DNA of 16,375 bases from an uncultured Propioniciclava sp. GTDB lineage: Bacteria; Actinomycetota; Actinomycetes; Propionibacteriales; Propionibacteriaceae. The stretch is taken from contig CALMPQ010000035.1 of assembly GCA_937872005.1 (NCBI GenBank), positions 1 through 16,375 on the forward strand, written 5' to 3'. A model generated the notes under the pieces. The model was not told the DNA's origin. It made no database searches and saw only the letters and a list, made by a program, of their open reading frames with translations. The position numbers were made by a program, and so were the translations under genes. Below, in pieces: positions 1 through 7,414 of this stretch; positions within the stretch are counted from its first letter, which is position 1, and every line of letters begins with the position of its first letter.

Positions 1-603
1 GGACTTGTCATGGGCGTCGCCGGCGCCACCACCAACACAGCCGCCCTCGCGACCGCCGGCATCGCCGGCTTGGTCGCCGGCGCGATCTCCATGGCGGTGG
101 GCGAGTACGTCTCGGTCTCGGCCCAACGCGACTCCGAGCGGGCGCTGCTCGCCAAGGAGCAGTTCGAGCTGGACACCATGCCCGACGAGGAGCTCGCCGA
201 ACTCACCGGGCTCCTCCGCGAGAAGGGCCTGTCCGAGCAGACAGCACTCCAGGCCGCCCGCGAACTCACCGCCCACGACGCCCTCGCCGCGCACGCCGAC
301 ATCGAGCTGCGCCTCGACCCCGACGACCTCACCTCGCCGACGCACGCCGCCATCGCCTCGCTCCTCGCCTTCGCCGCCGGCGCGCTCATCCCGCTGTTGG
401 CGATGGTGCTCACCCCGCCCGACTCCCGTGTGGCGGTCACCGCCGTTGCCGTTCTCGTCGCACTCTTCCTGACCGGCTTCGGGTCGGCCAGGGCCGGGGA
501 CGCCCCGGTCGCCCGCGCGATCGTCCGCAACGTCGTCGGCGGCATCCTGGCCATGGGCATCACCTTCGCGATCGGCACCCTGGTGGGAACCCAGATCGGC
601 TGA
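1..603 (+). CDS. VIT1/CCC1-family metal-ion transporter, 5' end outside window
   Basis: The reading frame is open from the first base (codons for Gly-Leu-Val precede the first ATG at 10), so the gene begins upstream and about 200 C-terminal residues are visible. The visible start, with VMGVAGA and then AGLVAGAISMAVGEYVSVS, is the typical early membrane segment of VIT1/CCC1 vacuolar iron/manganese transporter-like proteins, including the Gly-Glu-Tyr-Val-Ser signature. A charged, helix-forming segment rich in Glu (about residues 40-105) follows, which in this family is the cytosolic metal-binding region. Three hydrophobic C-terminal segments then occur (about 118-137, 140-157 and 172-195). Bacterial members are membrane proteins thought to move Fe2+ or Mn2+; the substrate here is inferred from family only. 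The next gene starts 19 bp after the stop, so the two may be co-transcribed. The ATG at 10 falls inside the conserved domain and should not be taken as the start. Confidence 0.85.
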   Translation, partial: GLVMGVAGATTNTAALATAGIAGLVAGAISMAVGEYVSVSAQRDSERALLAKEQFELDTMPDEELAELTGLLREKGLSEQTALQAARELTAHDALAAHADIELRLDPDDLTSPTHAAIASLLAFAAGALIPLLAMVLTPPDSRVAVTAVAVLVALFLTGFGSARAGDAPVARAIVRNVVGGILAMGITFAIGTLVGTQIG

Positions 604-610
604 ACCGTGG

Positions 611-616
611 GACGAT
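611..616 (+). promoter_or_regulatory. Candidate -10 element for a leaderless GH3 transcript
   Basis: The hexamer GACGAT ends exactly 6 nt before the ATG at 623, the distance expected if transcription begins at or next to the start codon. No Shine-Dalgarno sequence is seen before the ATG. An almost identical context (GACGATG, purine, GC-rich, ATG) precedes the Ada/AlkA gene at 8377. No convincing -35 is visible, and GACGAT lacks the first T of the usual TANNNT, so the call is tentative. Confidence 0.35.
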
Positions 617-622
617 GAGCCC

Positions 623-2839
623 ATGTCCTTCGACGTCGACGACATCATCACCCAGGCCACCACCGAGGAACTCGCGCAGCTCGTCTGCGGCGATGGGACC
701 TGGCACACCAGCGGGGTCGAGCGGTTGGGCGTCCGGCGGGTGCGGGTGGCCGACGGGCCGCACGGACTGCGCGTGGAGAAGGGCGTCTCACTCGGGGAGT
801 CGATCCCCGCGACCTGCTTCCCGCCCGCGGTCGGGCTGGCGTCGTCGTGGAACCCGGCCCTGCTGAAGCGGGTGGGGCAGGCGCTGGGGCGCGAGGCGTT
901 CGAGCAAGGGGTCGACGTCGTGCTCGGCCCGGGCGTCAACATCAAGCGCTCGCCGCTGTGCGGGCGCAACTTCGAGTACTTCAGCGAGGATCCGCTGCTG
1001 GCCGGGACGCTGGCGTCCGCGATGGTCTACGGGCTGCAGTCCGAGGGCGTGGGCGGGTGCGTGAAGCACTTCGCCGCCAACAACCAGGAGACCGACCGCT
1101 CGCGCGTCGACGTGCGCGTCAGCGAGCGCGCGCTGCGCGAGATCTACCTGCCGGCCTTCGAGAAGGTCGTCACGTCGGCGCACCCGTGGCTGGTGATGTG
1201 CTCCTACAACCGGCTCAACGGCACGCTCGTCTCGCAGGACCCGTGGCTGCTCACCGATGTGCTCCGCGGCGACTGGGAGTACGACGGCGCCGTCGTCAGC
1301 GACTGGGGTGCCGTCTACGACCGCGTCGAGGCGCTGGCCGCCGGGCTCGACCTCGAGATGCCGCACGAGTTGGGCAACTCCGACGCCGAGATCGTCGCGG
1401 CCGTCGAGTCCGGTGAGCTCAGCCGCGAGTTGCTGGAGCTGGGTGCCGCGCGCATCCTCGCGCTCACGCTGCGGGCGGTGGACGCCGTCCGCTCGGCCGA
1501 GCCCGTGGACGCCGCCGCCCACCACCACCTCGCGCGCGAGGCCGCCCAGGAGTCGATGGTGCTGCTGGCCAACGACGGCGTCCTGCCGCTGGGGGACAGG
1601 GTGCGGGTGGCGATCGTCGGCGAGTTCGCCCGGACGCCCCGGTTCCAGGGCGGCGGCTCCTCGAAGGTCAACGCCACGAAGGTGGAGCGGCTGGTCGACA
1701 CACTGGGCGCTCGGCGCCGGACGGCGTTCGCGCCCGGCTTCCTGCTGTCGGGGGAGTTCGACGACGACCTGGTGGACGAGGCCGTGGCCGCGGCCGAGGC
1801 GTCCGATGTGGTGGTGGCGTGCCTGGGCCTGCCCGACGCCGAGGAGACCGAGGGCGTCGACCGCACCCACCTGCGCCTGCCCGACAACCAGCTCGCCCTG
1901 CTGACCGCGCTCACCGAGGTGGGCAAGCCGATCGTGGTGGTGCTCAGCAACGGCTCGGCGGTCGAGGTGTCGCCGTGGCTGGAGCAGGCGAACGCCCTGA
2001 TCGAGGGCTGGTTGGGCGGCCAGGCGGGTGCGTTGGCGCTGGCCGACGTCCTGGTGGGGGATGCCGAACCGTCCGGGCGGTTGGCCGAGACCCTCGCCGT
2101 GCGGCTGGGCGACCACCCGTCGGCACTGATGTTCCCCGGGGAGCCGGGCTTCGTGACCTACGGCGAGGGCGTGTTCGTCGGCTACCGCGGGTTCGATGCG
2201 ACCGACCGCGAGGTGGCGTTCCCGTTCGGGTTCGGTCTGGGCTACACGATGTTCAGCTACGACAAGCTGGTGGTGAAGGTGACCGGGACGCCGGCGTCCC
2301 GGGACCTGCGCGTGGCCGTGCAGACCACGGTGACGAACAAGGGTTCGCGGGTGGGGTGTGAGGTGGTGCAGGTCTACGTCGGCAACGCGCCGGCGTCGGT
2401 GCCGCGTCCGCCGCGGGAGCTGCGTGGCTTCGCGAAGGTGCGCCTGGAGCCGGGGGAGTCGCGCGTCGTGACCCTGCCGTTGGACGCGCGGGCGTTCTCG
2501 TTCTGGTCTGAGGTGCACGACCGCTGGGTCATCGAGTCGGGGGTCTACACGATCGAGGTCGGACCGCACTCGCGCGACCTGCCGCTGGTTCAGGAGCTCC
2601 GGTTGGACGTGCCGGCGCTGCGCGTGAAGCTGCACGACGAGTCGACCATTCACGAGTGGATGGCCGACTCCGAGGCGTGGGAGGCGCTCCAGGCCCGCGT
2701 CCCGGCGGGCGAGACCCTTGCCTTCGAGGGCGAACGCCTCGCCGTGATGGGCGGGCAGCCCCTGCGCCGGTTGGCGAAGTACCCCGACCTGCCCATCACC
2801 CCCGCCGACGTGGACGCCGTGCTGGCCTCCCACGGCTGA
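623..2839 (+). CDS. Glycoside hydrolase family 3 protein (beta-glucosidase/xylosidase type)
   Basis: This 738-residue protein has the three-part plan of bacterial GH3 enzymes: an N-terminal TIM-barrel (about 10-285), an alpha/beta sandwich (about 305-510) and a C-terminal fibronectin-III-like domain (about 560-650, with VQVYVGN and ELRGFAKVRLEPGES). The conserved KHFAANNQE stretch starts at Lys148. The nucleophile is Asp227 in VVSDWGAV. The EETEGVDRTHLRLP segment in the second domain carries a candidate acid/base glutamate. It removes non-reducing-end beta-linked sugars; the exact sugar cannot be read from the sequence. No signal peptide or membrane segment is present and the protein starts MSFDVDDIITQ, so it is probably cytosolic and acts on imported oligosaccharides or glycosides. 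No PA14 insertion is evident. The ATG at 623 is chosen because homology begins immediately after it and a -10-like hexamer lies 6 nt upstream. The last 60 or so residues after the FnIII domain are not assigned. Confidence 0.93.
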   Translation: MSFDVDDIITQATTEELAQLVCGDGTWHTSGVERLGVRRVRVADGPHGLRVEKGVSLGESIPATCFPPAVGLASSWNPALLKRVGQALGREAFEQGVDVVLGPGVNIKRSPLCGRNFEYFSEDPLLAGTLASAMVYGLQSEGVGGCVKHFAANNQETDRSRVDVRVSERALREIYLPAFEKVVTSAHPWLVMCSYNRLNGTLVSQDPWLLTDVLRGDWEYDGAVVSDWGAVYDRVEALAAGLDLEMPHELGNSDAEIVAAVESGELSRELLELGAARILALTLRAVDAVRSAEPVDAAAHHHLAREAAQESMVLLANDGVLPLGDRVRVAIVGEFARTPRFQGGGSSKVNATKVERLVDTLGARRRTAFAPGFLLSGEFDDDLVDEAVAAAEASDVVVACLGLPDAEETEGVDRTHLRLPDNQLALLTALTEVGKPIVVVLSNGSAVEVSPWLEQANALIEGWLGGQAGALALADVLVGDAEPSGRLAETLAVRLGDHPSALMFPGEPGFVTYGEGVFVGYRGFDATDREVAFPFGFGLGYTMFSYDKLVVKVTGTPASRDLRVAVQTTVTNKGSRVGCEVVQVYVGNAPASVPRPPRELRGFAKVRLEPGESRVVTLPLDARAFSFWSEVHDRWVIESGVYTIEVGPHSRDLPLVQELRLDVPALRVKLHDESTIHEWMADSEAWEALQARVPAGETLAFEGERLAVMGGQPLRRLAKYPDLPITPADVDAVLASHG

Positions 2840-2845
2840 CCTTCC

Positions 2846-2950
2846 GCCGACAGCCCGTGTTCCGGGCGCCGAGAGCCTCTGGCCGCGCCGCAGACAGGCT
2901 CTCGGCAGCGGGAACACAGGCTGTCGGCAGCGGGAACACGGGCTGTCGGC
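2846..2950. repeat. 22-bp repeat array 1, two units on plus and three on minus strand
   Basis: Five contiguous 22-bp units lie between the convergent GH3 and ABC-exporter genes. Units 2846-2867 and 2868-2889 read on the plus strand and begin 7 bp after the GH3 stop. Units 2950-2929, 2928-2907 and 2906-2885 read on the minus strand and begin 12 bp after the ABC gene's stop. The consensus, read from the preceding gene, starts GCCGASAGCC and continues YGTGTTCC, ending in a variable GC-rich tetramer. Unit 2868-2889 and the inner minus unit are conserved only in their first 11-13 bases and overlap at 2885-2889. The outer units match each other as inverted copies over 18 bases. The same family occurs at 14076-14141 and 14790-14855. 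Confidence 0.9.
2868..2906. terminator. Inverted repeat between convergent genes, possible bidirectional terminator
   Basis: The inner repeat units give a perfect 11-bp stem (GCCGAGAGCCT at 2868-2878 with its complement at 2896-2906) and a 17-nt loop. The outer units could add a further 18-bp stem (2846-2863 with 2933-2950). The position between two convergent stop codons suits termination in both directions. There is no U-tract, so this is an inference from structure and place only. Confidence 0.35.
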
Positions 2951-2961
2951 GCGGGGGAGGG

Positions 2962-4941
2962 TCAGGCGGCGGCGTCCGGGTCTTCGGAAGCGCCGGCGAA
3001 CTGCGACTCGTACAGCCGCCAGTACGCGCCCCGGGCCTCGATGAGCTCGGCGTGGTTGCCCTGCTCGACGATGCGGCCCTCCTCCATGACGAGGATCACG
3101 TTGGCGTCGCGGATCGTCGACAACCGGTGCGCGATGACGAACGACGTGCGGTCCGACCGCAGCGCGGACATGGCCCGCTGCAGCAGCAGCTCGGTCCGCG
3201 TGTCGACCGATGAGGTCGCCTCGTCCAGGATCAGCAGCGCCGGGTTCGCCAGGAACGCCCGGGCGATCGTGATCAGCTGCTTCTCACCGGTCGAGACGTT
3301 CGAGCCCTCCTCGTCGATCACCGTGTCGTAGCCATCCGGCAGCGAGTGCACGAACCGGTCGACGTAGGTCGCCGTCGCCGCGGCGAGGATCTCCTCCTCG
3401 GTCGCGTCGGGCCGTCCGTAGGCGATGTTCTCCCGGATCGTCCCGCCGAACAGCCACGTGTCCTGCAGCACCATGCCGGTCTTCGACCGGAGCTCCGAGC
3501 GCGGCACCGACGCGATGTCCACCCCGTCCAGCGTGATGCGCCCCGCATCGAGCTCGTAGAACCGCATCAGCAGGTTCACCATGGTCGTCTTGCCGGCCCC
3601 CGTGGGCCCCACGATCGCCACCGTCGAGCCCGGGTACGCCTCGAACGTCAGCCCCTCGATGAGCGGCCTCTCGGGCGAGTACGAGAACGACACGTCCTCG
3701 AACCGAACCCGGCCCGTCAGCGGCACCGGCAGCGACCCGGACGCCTCGGGCGACTGCTCGTCGGCGTCCAGCACCTGGAAGACGCGCTCGGCCGAGGCCA
3801 CGCCCGACTGCAGCAGGTTCGCCATCGAGGCGACGGCGGTGATGGGGTGGCTGAACATCCGCGAGTACTGGATGAACGCCTGAACCGACCCCAGCGTCAT
3901 CTGGCCGGTCGCCACCCGCAGGCCGCCGACGACGGCGATCGCGACGTAGTTGAGGTTCCCGATGAAGAACATCACCGGCATCATCAACCCCGAGATGAAC
4001 TGGGCGCCGAAGGCCGCATCGTGCAGCTTGTCGTTGTCCTTCGCGAAGGCCGCCGCGACCTCCTTCGACCGCCCGAACACCTTCACCAAGGCGTGCCCCG
4101 TGTAGGCCTCTTCGACCTGGGCGTTCAGGTCGCCGGTCGACTTCCACATCGCAGCGAACCGCGACTGCGACCGCTTGCCGATCGCCATCGCGGCGAACAT
4201 CGACACCGGCACCGCGATGATCGCGATGACCGCCAGCAGCGGCGACACCCAGAACATCATCACCAGCACCCCGACCAGGATGAGCAGGTTGCTCAGCAGC
4301 TGCGACAGGGTCTGCTGCAGCGACTGCGCCACGTTGTCGATGTCGTTCGTCACCCGCGACAGCAGCTCACCGCGCGGCTGGCGGTCGAAGAAGCTGATCG
4401 GCAGCCGGTCGAGCTTGGCCTGCACCTGCTGGCGCAGGCGGTAGACCGCCGACTGCACCACGTCGTTCAGCAGCCAGCCGGACGCCCACATCAGCACCGC
4501 CCCACCCACGGCCAGGCCGACGGCGAGCCAGCCGACGCGGGCGACGGCGTCCCAGTCGACACCCTGGCCAGGCACGACGTGCATGCCGGCGATCATGTCG
4601 GCGTAGGTGCCCTGCCCACGCGCCCGCAGGTCGGCCACCACCTGGTCGAGGGACGCCCCGGCCGCCAGGTCCTTGCCCAACAGGCCCCGGAAGAGCAGGT
4701 TCGTCATCTCGCCGAGGATCGCGGGGTTCAGCACGTTCGCGAGCTGCGCGGCGATGGTGAGGAGGATGACCCACCAGATCTTGGTTCGCTCGGGGCGCAG
4801 GCTGCCCAGCAGCCGCTTGAGCGAGGGCAGGAAGTTGATCGCCTTCTCCTGCGGCCCGCCCAGGTGCGAACCCGGGCCGTGCCCGCGGACCTGCGGCCCG
4901 TGCTTGGGGCGTTCGGGCGCTGCGGTGACCTTGGCCGTCAT
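2962..4941 (-). CDS. ABC exporter half-subunit with full Walker B Glu and altered signature
   Basis: This 659-residue membrane-fused half-transporter has an N-terminal exporter-type transmembrane domain (about residues 55-380, six hydrophobic helices) followed by an ATPase domain. Visible motifs are Walker A GPTGAGKTT with Lys451, Q-loop VLQDTWLF, Walker B LLILDEATSS with catalytic Glu574, and switch His605 in IAHRLSTI. The signature is NVSTGEKQ (STGEK at 550-554) instead of LSGGQ. Paired with the upstream subunit it should form a heterodimeric drug/lipid-type exporter with one competent and one degenerate ATP site. ATG at 4941 is chosen because it overlaps the upstream stop as ATGA and has GAGGAGG about 8 nt before it; an in-frame start 57 bp further upstream would lie inside the neighbouring gene. 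The protein has a long, charged, Pro/Gly-rich N-terminus before the first helix. Substrate unknown; control by the local TetR repressor suggests efflux of a toxic compound. Confidence 0.95.
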   Translation of the reverse strand: MTAKVTAAPERPKHGPQVRGHGPGSHLGGPQEKAINFLPSLKRLLGSLRPERTKIWWVILLTIAAQLANVLNPAILGEMTNLLFRGLLGKDLAAGASLDQVVADLRARGQGTYADMIAGMHVVPGQGVDWDAVARVGWLAVGLAVGGAVLMWASGWLLNDVVQSAVYRLRQQVQAKLDRLPISFFDRQPRGELLSRVTNDIDNVAQSLQQTLSQLLSNLLILVGVLVMMFWVSPLLAVIAIIAVPVSMFAAMAIGKRSQSRFAAMWKSTGDLNAQVEEAYTGHALVKVFGRSKEVAAAFAKDNDKLHDAAFGAQFISGLMMPVMFFIGNLNYVAIAVVGGLRVATGQMTLGSVQAFIQYSRMFSHPITAVASMANLLQSGVASAERVFQVLDADEQSPEASGSLPVPLTGRVRFEDVSFSYSPERPLIEGLTFEAYPGSTVAIVGPTGAGKTTMVNLLMRFYELDAGRITLDGVDIASVPRSELRSKTGMVLQDTWLFGGTIRENIAYGRPDATEEEILAAATATYVDRFVHSLPDGYDTVIDEEGSNVSTGEKQLITIARAFLANPALLILDEATSSVDTRTELLLQRAMSALRSDRTSFVIAHRLSTIRDANVILVMEEGRIVEQGNHAELIEARGAYWRLYESQFAGASEDPDAAA

Positions 4942-6716
4942 GCGGAGACCTCCTCGGCCTTGAACTGGGACTCGACGATCTCGACGTACGTCGGGCACGT
5001 GGTGAGCAACTGCTCGTGGGTGCCGATGCCCTCGATGCGCCCGTCGTCGAGCACGATGATCTGGTCGGCGTCGCGGATCGTCGCGATCCGCTGCCCGACG
5101 ATGACGACCGCGGCGTCGGCGGTCTCGGCGGCGAGGGCGGCCCGCAGGCGGGCGTCCGTGGCGACGTCGAGGGCCGAGAAGCTGTCGTCGAACAGGTAGA
5201 CGTCAGGGCGCCGCACGAGCGCCCGCGCGATCGACAACCGCTGCCGCTGGCCACCGGAGACGTTGGTGCCGCCCTGGGCGATGGGGGCCTCGAGGTGGCC
5301 GTCCATGCGTTCGACGAAGTCGCGGGCCTGGGCGACCTCGAGGGCCTGCCACAGTTCCTCGTCGGTGGCCTCGGGGTTGCCGTAGCGCAGGTTCGAGGCG
5401 ATCGTGCCGGTGAACAGGTAGGGCCGCTGGGGGACCAGCCCTATGGAGGTCCACAGCACCTCGGGGTCGAGCTCGCGCACGTCGACGCCGTCGACCAGCA
5501 CCCGGCCGCCCGTCGCGTCGAAGAGCCGCGGGATCAGGCTGACCAGCGTCGACTTGCCCGAGCCGGTCGAGCCGATGATGCCGGTCGTCTGGCCGGGCCG
5601 CACCGCGAAGGAGATGCCGGTCAGCACGGGGGCGTCGGCGCCGGGGTAGCTGAACTCCACGTCCTCGAAGACCACCTCGCCGTGGCTGAGCCCGTCGCGG
5701 ACGCCGTCGGTGGGCGGCACGACCGACGAGCGCGTCTGCAGCACCTCCTGGATGCGCACCGCACAGACCTGCGCGCGCGGCGCGATCATCAGCAGCATCG
5801 TCGACATCATGACGCTCATCAGGATCATCGTCAGGTACTGCAGGAACGCGGTCAGCTGGCCGATCTGCATCTCGCCGGCGTCGACCCGCAGGCCGCCGAA
5901 CCACATCACGCCCACGCCCGAGAGCCCCATCACGAGCTGGACGACGGGGAAGAAGGTGAGCATGCGGCGTCCCACCCGCAGCGAGGTCGTGGTCAGCTCG
6001 GCGTTGGCTACGTCGAAGCGGGACGCCTCGACCGGCTCGCGCACGAACGCGCGGATCACGCGCAGGCCGGCGATCTGCTCGCGCAGGACGCGGTTGAGCA
6101 TGTCGATGCGGGTCTGCATCTGCCTGAAGAGCGGGAGCGCCTGCAGCAGGATGACCAGGATGATGCCGCCCATGCCGATGACGGCGACGGCGACGAGCCA
6201 CGACAGGCCGAGGTCCTCGCGCAGGGCCATGAACAGGCCGCCGACCATCATGATGGGGGCGCCCACGATCATGAACGCGGTCATCATGACCAGCTGCTGC
6301 ACCTGCTGCACGTCGTTGGTGGTGCGGGTGATGAGGCTGGGGGCGCCGAACTGGTTGACCTCGCGCGCGCTGAAGCTCAGCACCCGCTCGAAGACGGCGG
6401 CGCGCACGTCGCGGCCGAAGCCCATCGCCGTGCGGGCGCCGAACCAGATCGCGCCGGCCTGGCCGGCGATCTGCAGCAGGGTGACGCCGAGCATGGCGGC
6501 GCCGAGGGTCCAGATGACGCCGATGTTGCCGGTGGCCACACCCTCGTCGATGATCCGCGCGTTCAGCGTCGGCAGGAACAGCGAGGCGGCCGACGCCAGC
6601 AGCTGCAGCAGGACGACGGCGACGAGCCAGCCGGTGTAGGGCTTGAGGTAGGTGACCAGCGTGCGCGTCAGCGCGCCCTTCTTGGCGACGGGGGTGGCGG
6701 TCGTGGCGGTGCTCAT
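4938..6716 (-). CDS. ABC exporter half-subunit with degenerate ATPase residues
   Basis: This 592-residue partner half-transporter has six hydrophobic helices (roughly residues 20-310) and an ATPase domain. Walker A is GSTGSGKST with Lys388, and the signature VSGGQ at 486-490 is canonical. Walker B, however, ends LFDDSFSALD, with Asp511 where the catalytic Glu should be, and the switch-loop position is Gln542 (GQRIATI) instead of His. These substitutions complement the altered signature in the downstream subunit, as in heterodimeric exporters such as TM287/288. The start at 6716 overlaps the tetR stop as ATGA, so translation is probably coupled, and its own stop overlaps the next start in the same way. 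The reading frame stays open further upstream, but that extension only covers tetR sequence in another frame. Confidence 0.95.
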   Translation of the reverse strand: MSTATTATPVAKKGALTRTLVTYLKPYTGWLVAVVLLQLLASAASLFLPTLNARIIDEGVATGNIGVIWTLGAAMLGVTLLQIAGQAGAIWFGARTAMGFGRDVRAAVFERVLSFSAREVNQFGAPSLITRTTNDVQQVQQLVMMTAFMIVGAPIMMVGGLFMALREDLGLSWLVAVAVIGMGGIILVILLQALPLFRQMQTRIDMLNRVLREQIAGLRVIRAFVREPVEASRFDVANAELTTTSLRVGRRMLTFFPVVQLVMGLSGVGVMWFGGLRVDAGEMQIGQLTAFLQYLTMILMSVMMSTMLLMIAPRAQVCAVRIQEVLQTRSSVVPPTDGVRDGLSHGEVVFEDVEFSYPGADAPVLTGISFAVRPGQTTGIIGSTGSGKSTLVSLIPRLFDATGGRVLVDGVDVRELDPEVLWTSIGLVPQRPYLFTGTIASNLRYGNPEATDEELWQALEVAQARDFVERMDGHLEAPIAQGGTNVSGGQRQRLSIARALVRRPDVYLFDDSFSALDVATDARLRAALAAETADAAVVIVGQRIATIRDADQIIVLDDGRIEGIGTHEQLLTTCPTYVEIVESQFKAEEVSA

Positions 6717-7315
6717 CGGGCGGCTCCGATCCCGTGCAGGACCAGGTCGGCGATCTGGTCGGCCTCGAACTCCCGGTTGCCCGAGAGGGTGTGGGTGGCG
6801 CCGAAGGTGAGCGCCATCAGGGTGCGCGCCGCATCCCGCGGCGTGACGCGCAGCGCGTCGGCGTGCGGGCTGAGCGCGTCGGTGAGGGCGTCCAGCACCT
6901 GCTCGCGCGACTGGCGGGGGTCGGGCCGGGTGCACGCGCGATCGGCCTCACTGGCGGTGGGGGCCGGGTGCGGGCCGAACTGCCCGTGCAGCATGCCGAT
7001 CAGCGTGCGAATGGTCTCACCCCGCTCGATCAGGCCGGACGCCGCGGCCACCAGCAGGCCGTGGAGGTCGCTGGCCGCGGCGACGGCGTCCAGTTGCTCG
7101 ACGAAGTCGTGGGGGGAGAGGGCGTCGATGACGCAGGCGTGCAGCAGTTCGTCCTTGGACTCGAACACGCGGAAGATCGTGCCCTCGGCGACCCCGGCCG
7201 CCTCGGCGATCTGGCGCGTGGAGACGGTCGGCCCCTGCTCCAGCAGGAGGGGGCGGGTGGCATCCACGAGGGCTCTGCGGCGCTCGTCGGGGGGAAGGGG
7301 TTTCGCGCGACTCAC
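6713..7315 (-). CDS. TetR-family transcriptional repressor of the ABC exporter operon
   Basis: This 200-residue protein has the normal TetR length. The N-terminal helix-turn-helix (about residues 10-56) reads STRQIAEAAGVAEGTIFRVF followed by ESKDELL, the characteristic TetR/AcrR pattern. The C-terminal ligand-binding domain is variable and gives no clue to the inducer. It is the first gene of a three-gene operon with the two exporter subunits, joined by an ATGA overlap. The start is GTG at 7315, right after a promoter that contains a perfect palindrome, so the protein very probably represses its own operon. The -10 hexamer lies 8 nt before the GTG, so the transcript probably has almost no leader and needs no Shine-Dalgarno sequence. 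Confidence 0.93.
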   Translation of the reverse strand: MSRAKPLPPDERRRALVDATRPLLLEQGPTVSTRQIAEAAGVAEGTIFRVFESKDELLHACVIDALSPHDFVEQLDAVAAASDLHGLLVAAASGLIERGETIRTLIGMLHGQFGPHPAPTASEADRACTRPDPRQSREQVLDALTDALSPHADALRVTPRDAARTLMALTFGATHTLSGNREFEADQIADLVLHGIGAAR

Positions 7316-7323
7316 GTCGGGGA

Positions 7324-7352
7324 AGCGTACGTGAGTGAGCGCTCACTCACAA
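7324..7352 (-). promoter_or_regulatory. Promoter of the tetR–ABC exporter operon
   Basis: Read on the minus strand, TTGTGA (7352-7347) and TACGCT (7329-7324) are separated by exactly 17 bp, a good housekeeping-sigma match. Initiation 6-7 nt after the -10 falls at about 7318-7317, 1-3 nt before the GTG start at 7315, giving a near-leaderless transcript. The operator palindrome fills the spacer and overlaps the -35. Confidence 0.7.
7331..7350. promoter_or_regulatory. TetR-type operator, perfect 20-bp palindrome
   Basis: The halves GTGAGTGAGC and GCTCACTCAC are exact reverse complements with no central spacer. TGAGTGAGC-type half sites are common for TetR-family repressors. It sits between the -35 and -10 of the tetR promoter, where bound protein would block polymerase. 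It is 65 bp from the divergent lipid-kinase start, so an effect on that gene is possible but less likely. Confidence 0.85.
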
Positions 7353-7402
7353 GTTGCCCGCTTGGGACGGGACGGGGCTCGTGTCTTCGTTGTGGCTGGG
7401 AC

Positions 7403-7408
7403 TAGGCT
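7403..7408 (+). promoter_or_regulatory. -10 element for a leaderless lipid-kinase transcript
   Basis: TAGGCT fits TANNNT and ends exactly 6 nt before the ATG at 7415, which would place the transcription start at the start codon. No Shine-Dalgarno sequence precedes the ATG. The -35 region is weak. Confidence 0.5.
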
Positions 7409-7414
7409 CGTCGC

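Noticed and set aside
788..2917. 709-codon open frame on the minus strand across the GH3 gene
   Set aside because: Arg/His/Gly-rich product with no family features; high GC leaves antisense frames open. The GH3 frame is clearly the real one.
2846..2950. CRISPR array
   Set aside because: Units abut directly with no unique spacers, occur in both orientations, and no cas genes are nearby.
4942..4998. Upstream start for the second ABC subunit
   Set aside because: It lies inside the preceding gene; the ATGA overlap and GAGGAGG support 4941.
3346..5199. 617-codon plus-strand frame across the ABC genes
   Set aside because: Its Arg/His/Gln/Asp-rich composition is that of an antisense shadow of the exporter genes; no start signal.
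5915..5930. CCCGAGAGCC-like match to the repeat core inside the first ABC gene
   Set aside because: Only a short chance match in coding sequence, with no 22-bp period and no second half.
5016..7334. 772-codon plus-strand frame across the first ABC gene and tetR
   Set aside because: Antisense shadow, with low-complexity composition and no recognisable domain.
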